Shown: piece by piece, positions 62,701-64,000 of the stretch
How positions within the stretch are numbered: position 1 is the first letter of the stretch
Layout: the number at the start of each line of letters is the position of its first letter
Source: Flavobacterium gelatinilyticum
Lineage (GTDB): Bacteria; Bacteroidota; Bacteroidia; Flavobacteriales; Flavobacteriaceae
Direction of reading: 5' to 3'
Assembly (NCBI RefSeq): GCF_027111295.1
Contig: NZ_CP114287.1
Coordinates: forward strand, 3,596,001-3,660,000
Length of the DNA: 64,000 nucleotides
Translations under genes and position numbers: made by a program
Notes under the pieces: model-generated
The model's input: only the letters and a program-made list of their open reading frames with translations
Database searches by the model: none
Told to the model about the DNA's origin: nothing

Positions 62701-64000
62701 TATATGACGGAACAACAGCTCCTGCTTCTGGCTCACCTATTACTATAACCTCAAATACAACTATAAGTACCGACCTTAATGTATGTTCTTGTACGATCAA
62801 TGCAGGAGTAATACTTACAGTACCAAAAGGCAGAACTTTAAATGTTGAAGAAACAACAATTGTTGGTACTGGAGGAAAACTTCTTATTGAAGACGGAGGT
62901 TCTTTCCTTCAAAAAAGCACAGCTTCAGATGCATATCAGGGAGCTATGAATTCATTTGAACTTAAAAGGAAAACTACTCCTATAAGTCGTTATGATTTTA
63001 CATTCTGGTCATCGCCTGTAACTTTGGCGTCTAACTTTACACTGCATGATTTATCTCCGGATACATTGGCAGATAAATACTATATCTATAATCCTTCTTC
63101 AGGATGGGTAATTGATTATGGCGGTACATCAACAAAAATGGTACCGGGAGAAGGTTACAATGTAAGAGCGCCTCAGACTTTTGATATAAATCTAAACGCA
63201 ATTTATGAAACTACTTTTAAAGGACTTCCAAATAACGGAAACGTTACGGTTAATCCTGTGGGAGGCAAATGGAATATAGTTGGAAATCCTTATCCTTCGG
63301 CAATCGATGGTGTGAAGTTTATACAAAACACTGATGTGGGGGCGGTATATTTCTGGACACACGCCAACAAACCGGTTTATAATTCAGGCAGTAACACTTA
63401 CAAATATGCCACTACAGATTATACCACTTTTAACCTTACAGGAACTGCAGGACCGGACTTCCCGGGATCTGTTACCTCAACAGGAAACATTGGTGCCGGA
63501 CAGGGATTTTTTGTAAAATCACCTTCAGGAAACCCTATCGTATTTACAAACGATATGAGAGTTGCAGGAAACAATTCTAATTTTTACAAAACAGCACAGA
63601 CAGCAGAACTTGAAAGAAACCGTTTATGGCTGAACTTTACCAACACCGAAGGTGCTTTCAAACAGGCGCTGGTTGGTTATGTCGAAGGAGCTTCAGACAG
63701 CTGGGACGTTAATTACGATGCAGTTACGCTAAACGGAAACAACTTTATAGATTTCTATAGTATCAACGAAGCTAAAAAACTAACCATTCAGGGACGCGCC
63801 CTTCCGTTTGAAGAAAGTGATATCGTGCCTCTTGGATACAGAACCACAATTACCGGAGAATTTACCATAGCAATTGATCATGTTGACGGAATATTCACGA
63901 ATCAGAATGTTTATCTGGAAGATAAAGTAACCGGAAAAATTCAGGATTTGAAAGTTGGAAATTATACCTTCAGTACCGCAATCGGAACTTTCTCAGATCG
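59730..64000 (+). CDS. Large secreted adhesin-like protein with beta-helix and PA14-like domains and T9SS type C tail (3' end outside window)
   Basis: The frame stays open from the ATG at 59730 to the window end (over 1,420 codons), so the protein is partial. A signal peptide (LLLVLVLLPFLGISQN) is followed by a beta-rich region (about residues 25-200), a right-handed parallel beta-helix-like region (about 270-590, repeats such as GIYVDSGNNSIYNN), a PA14-like domain (about 754-840, GDDGVRLYIDGVLIN), a second beta-sandwich (about 852-990), and from residue 1087 the same T9SS type C tail as the gene at 54344. It is probably a surface adhesin or glycan-binding protein. The tail is near-identical to the other gene, while the N-terminal two thirds are unrelated. 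Confidence 0.8.
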   Translation, partial: MKKTLLLVLVLLPFLGISQNVDFVQWNGSTDLVPTVLNNYVEASNVTGAGFSNGNPTPTYDGIEGTNWSSSSTIDVNRYFQITLNPILNGRILLNEIQFTYKGNASSYEVRYSKQANFSSPVTLTTVTNAATNNTPTSGNLSGLNIAVNAGEKIYIRFYAYNGTTWKLMNNNLLKLRGSFVQNPSPMNGTYIIGSAAGASFATLTSAVRALNSVGVSGAVNLMLDNTTYNVSTGETFPLVINPYTGNTSYKVTFKPNTGRTVTIESSNSNNSTEAVFKLNGVDNVVFDGSNTTNGTTKNLTIYNNNQSNNNRSVIWIASQNNSNGANSNEIKNLILRQYARGTYDYSVGIFAGGTSSVTSTAETANSSNIINNVTFTGAGLPIYLEGNSNSLSTGWKIQNNTIGGTTNTNKPHVGIRLNNAKDYEVSQNTISGILRSNSNGPTDHNAGISIYGTSNGAIFGNKISDVYETVGNTAYCAGIYVDSGNNSIYNNFINNIRTSAADDNNYNFQYKGHGIYINSGSSNKIYHNTIVMDNTSAGGRSSCLYIANGSNIGIKNNIFYSSQTIGTQYLIFSNTAHTAITEFDNNDYFLKSSGTLSNRLSSGTYTTLAQWKAVSSAKEQNSINVEPKFISTIDFHLEQNTNSSALHAKGAPIASITTDIDNEVRSTTAPDMGADEIIVCEQGDQTAFGINSWIGYVYKWTGTVPNPAVTAGPATATNVFIGNVTEPRIFDRNIGTGTVRGVTTNICGSAPADNFFVRYKMQTTTTAGTYNFTIGGDDGVRLYIDGVLINVAPANSYAIHSYTTYAAQVTLTAGTHSFILEYFENAQDSRVSFSYGEIKGDVALPYGENKWNVYGFSTADINLPAYSYAGMYVDNSLNVNTQTSWNKNSSPSTYSGWQGAPIGVDQFTITYKRHGFTCGSYQIQLVNCDDVGEIYIDEVKVYTQNGYTNTSTPIRTAPYALNKDSKVEIRLREDGGDANIAVSFVPVPNVYDGTTAPASGSPITITSNTTISTDLNVCSCTINAGVILTVPKGRTLNVEETTIVGTGGKLLIEDGGSFLQKSTASDAYQGAMNSFELKRKTTPISRYDFTFWSSPVTLASNFTLHDLSPDTLADKYYIYNPSSGWVIDYGGTSTKMVPGEGYNVRAPQTFDINLNAIYETTFKGLPNNGNVTVNPVGGKWNIVGNPYPSAIDGVKFIQNTDVGAVYFWTHANKPVYNSGSNTYKYATTDYTTFNLTGTAGPDFPGSVTSTGNIGAGQGFFVKSPSGNPIVFTNDMRVAGNNSNFYKTAQTAELERNRLWLNFTNTEGAFKQALVGYVEGASDSWDVNYDAVTLNGNNFIDFYSINEAKKLTIQGRALPFEESDIVPLGYRTTITGEFTIAIDHVDGIFTNQNVYLEDKVTGKIQDLKVGNYTFSTAIGTFSD
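62988..64000 (+). repeat. Long inverted repeat, right arm (tail of the second adhesin gene)
   Basis: This is the partner of 54633-55645 in the opposite orientation, with about 7.3 kb of unique DNA (including recX) between. It probably continues beyond the window. Confidence 0.85.

Overview
The window is 64 kb of chromosomal DNA from a member of the Bacteroidota, most likely a Flavobacterium. It is AT-rich. Promoters fit the Bacteroidota TAnnTTTG -7 element instead of the sigma-70 type. Lipoproteins carry Bacteroidota-style lipoboxes, and several large secreted proteins end in type IX secretion system (T9SS) sorting domains. Orthologue content (short ATP synthase epsilon, DUF4270 lipoprotein upstream of glmS, an OlsF-like bifunctional acyltransferase) fits the same group. 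I see no rRNA, tRNA, CRISPR array, prophage or transposase.

Layout. 1-4.8 kb: small accessory genes (CDGSH iron-sulfur protein, PhzF-like isomerase, YdeI-like protein, PrcB-like lipoprotein, SLATT-like two-TM protein, DMP19-like protein). 4.8-18.2 kb: a lipoprotein and a T9SS-tagged TPR protein, then a housekeeping block (serS, lgt, TPR protein, DUF4286, rsmA overlapping mgtE, proC-like, nhaA, a D-2-hydroxyacid dehydrogenase). 18.3-26.5 kb: DUF805 and tandem TM2 membrane proteins, a SUFU-domain protein, an olsF-like gene, exonuclease III, an OmpA-like lipoprotein, and a ParE-type toxin-antitoxin pair bracketed by two identical 62-bp copies of a terminator. 26.6-34.1 kb: an envelope cluster (MuiA/DUF4139, L,D-transpeptidase, VWA lipoprotein, SIMPL protein) beside a TPR-sensor histidine kinase and a LytTR response regulator. 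34.2-44.7 kb: an AsmA-like/GT51 glycosyltransferase fusion, radA, an esterase-like protein, panD, panC, a glycogen-synthase-like fragment, a DUF4270 lipoprotein and glmS. 44.7-46.2 kb: an RHS-repeat pseudogene and a fibre-like secreted protein. 46.4-52.9 kb: a TonB-dependent receptor with an SGNH lipoprotein, then atpD-atpC. 53-64 kb: an XRE/DUF2975 pair and two very large T9SS type C adhesin-like genes either side of recX. The second runs off the window end.

The most interesting signal is regulatory. Two 31-bp sites in the 26.6-34.1 kb cluster each contain a direct repeat with 21-bp periodicity, the geometry of LytTR-family operators. They share an identical 15-bp core. Both lie exactly 32 bp upstream of a TAnnTTTG element, one in front of the VWA gene and one in front of the SIMPL gene. 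The neighbouring kinase/LytTR pair is therefore the obvious candidate controller of an envelope-protein regulon, and its sensor appears to be an exported TPR domain. Other points of note are the roughly 1-kb near-identical inverted repeats in the tails of the two adhesin genes (able in principle to recombine), the duplicated terminator around the toxin-antitoxin pair, an esterase-fold protein with Asp in place of the nucleophilic Ser, and a small MITE-like palindromic element at the left end.

All assignments come from reading the sequence and from knowledge of the families. No database search was run. Where an upstream start codon was possible but a promoter element or signal peptide pointed to an internal one, the internal start is used and the reason given.
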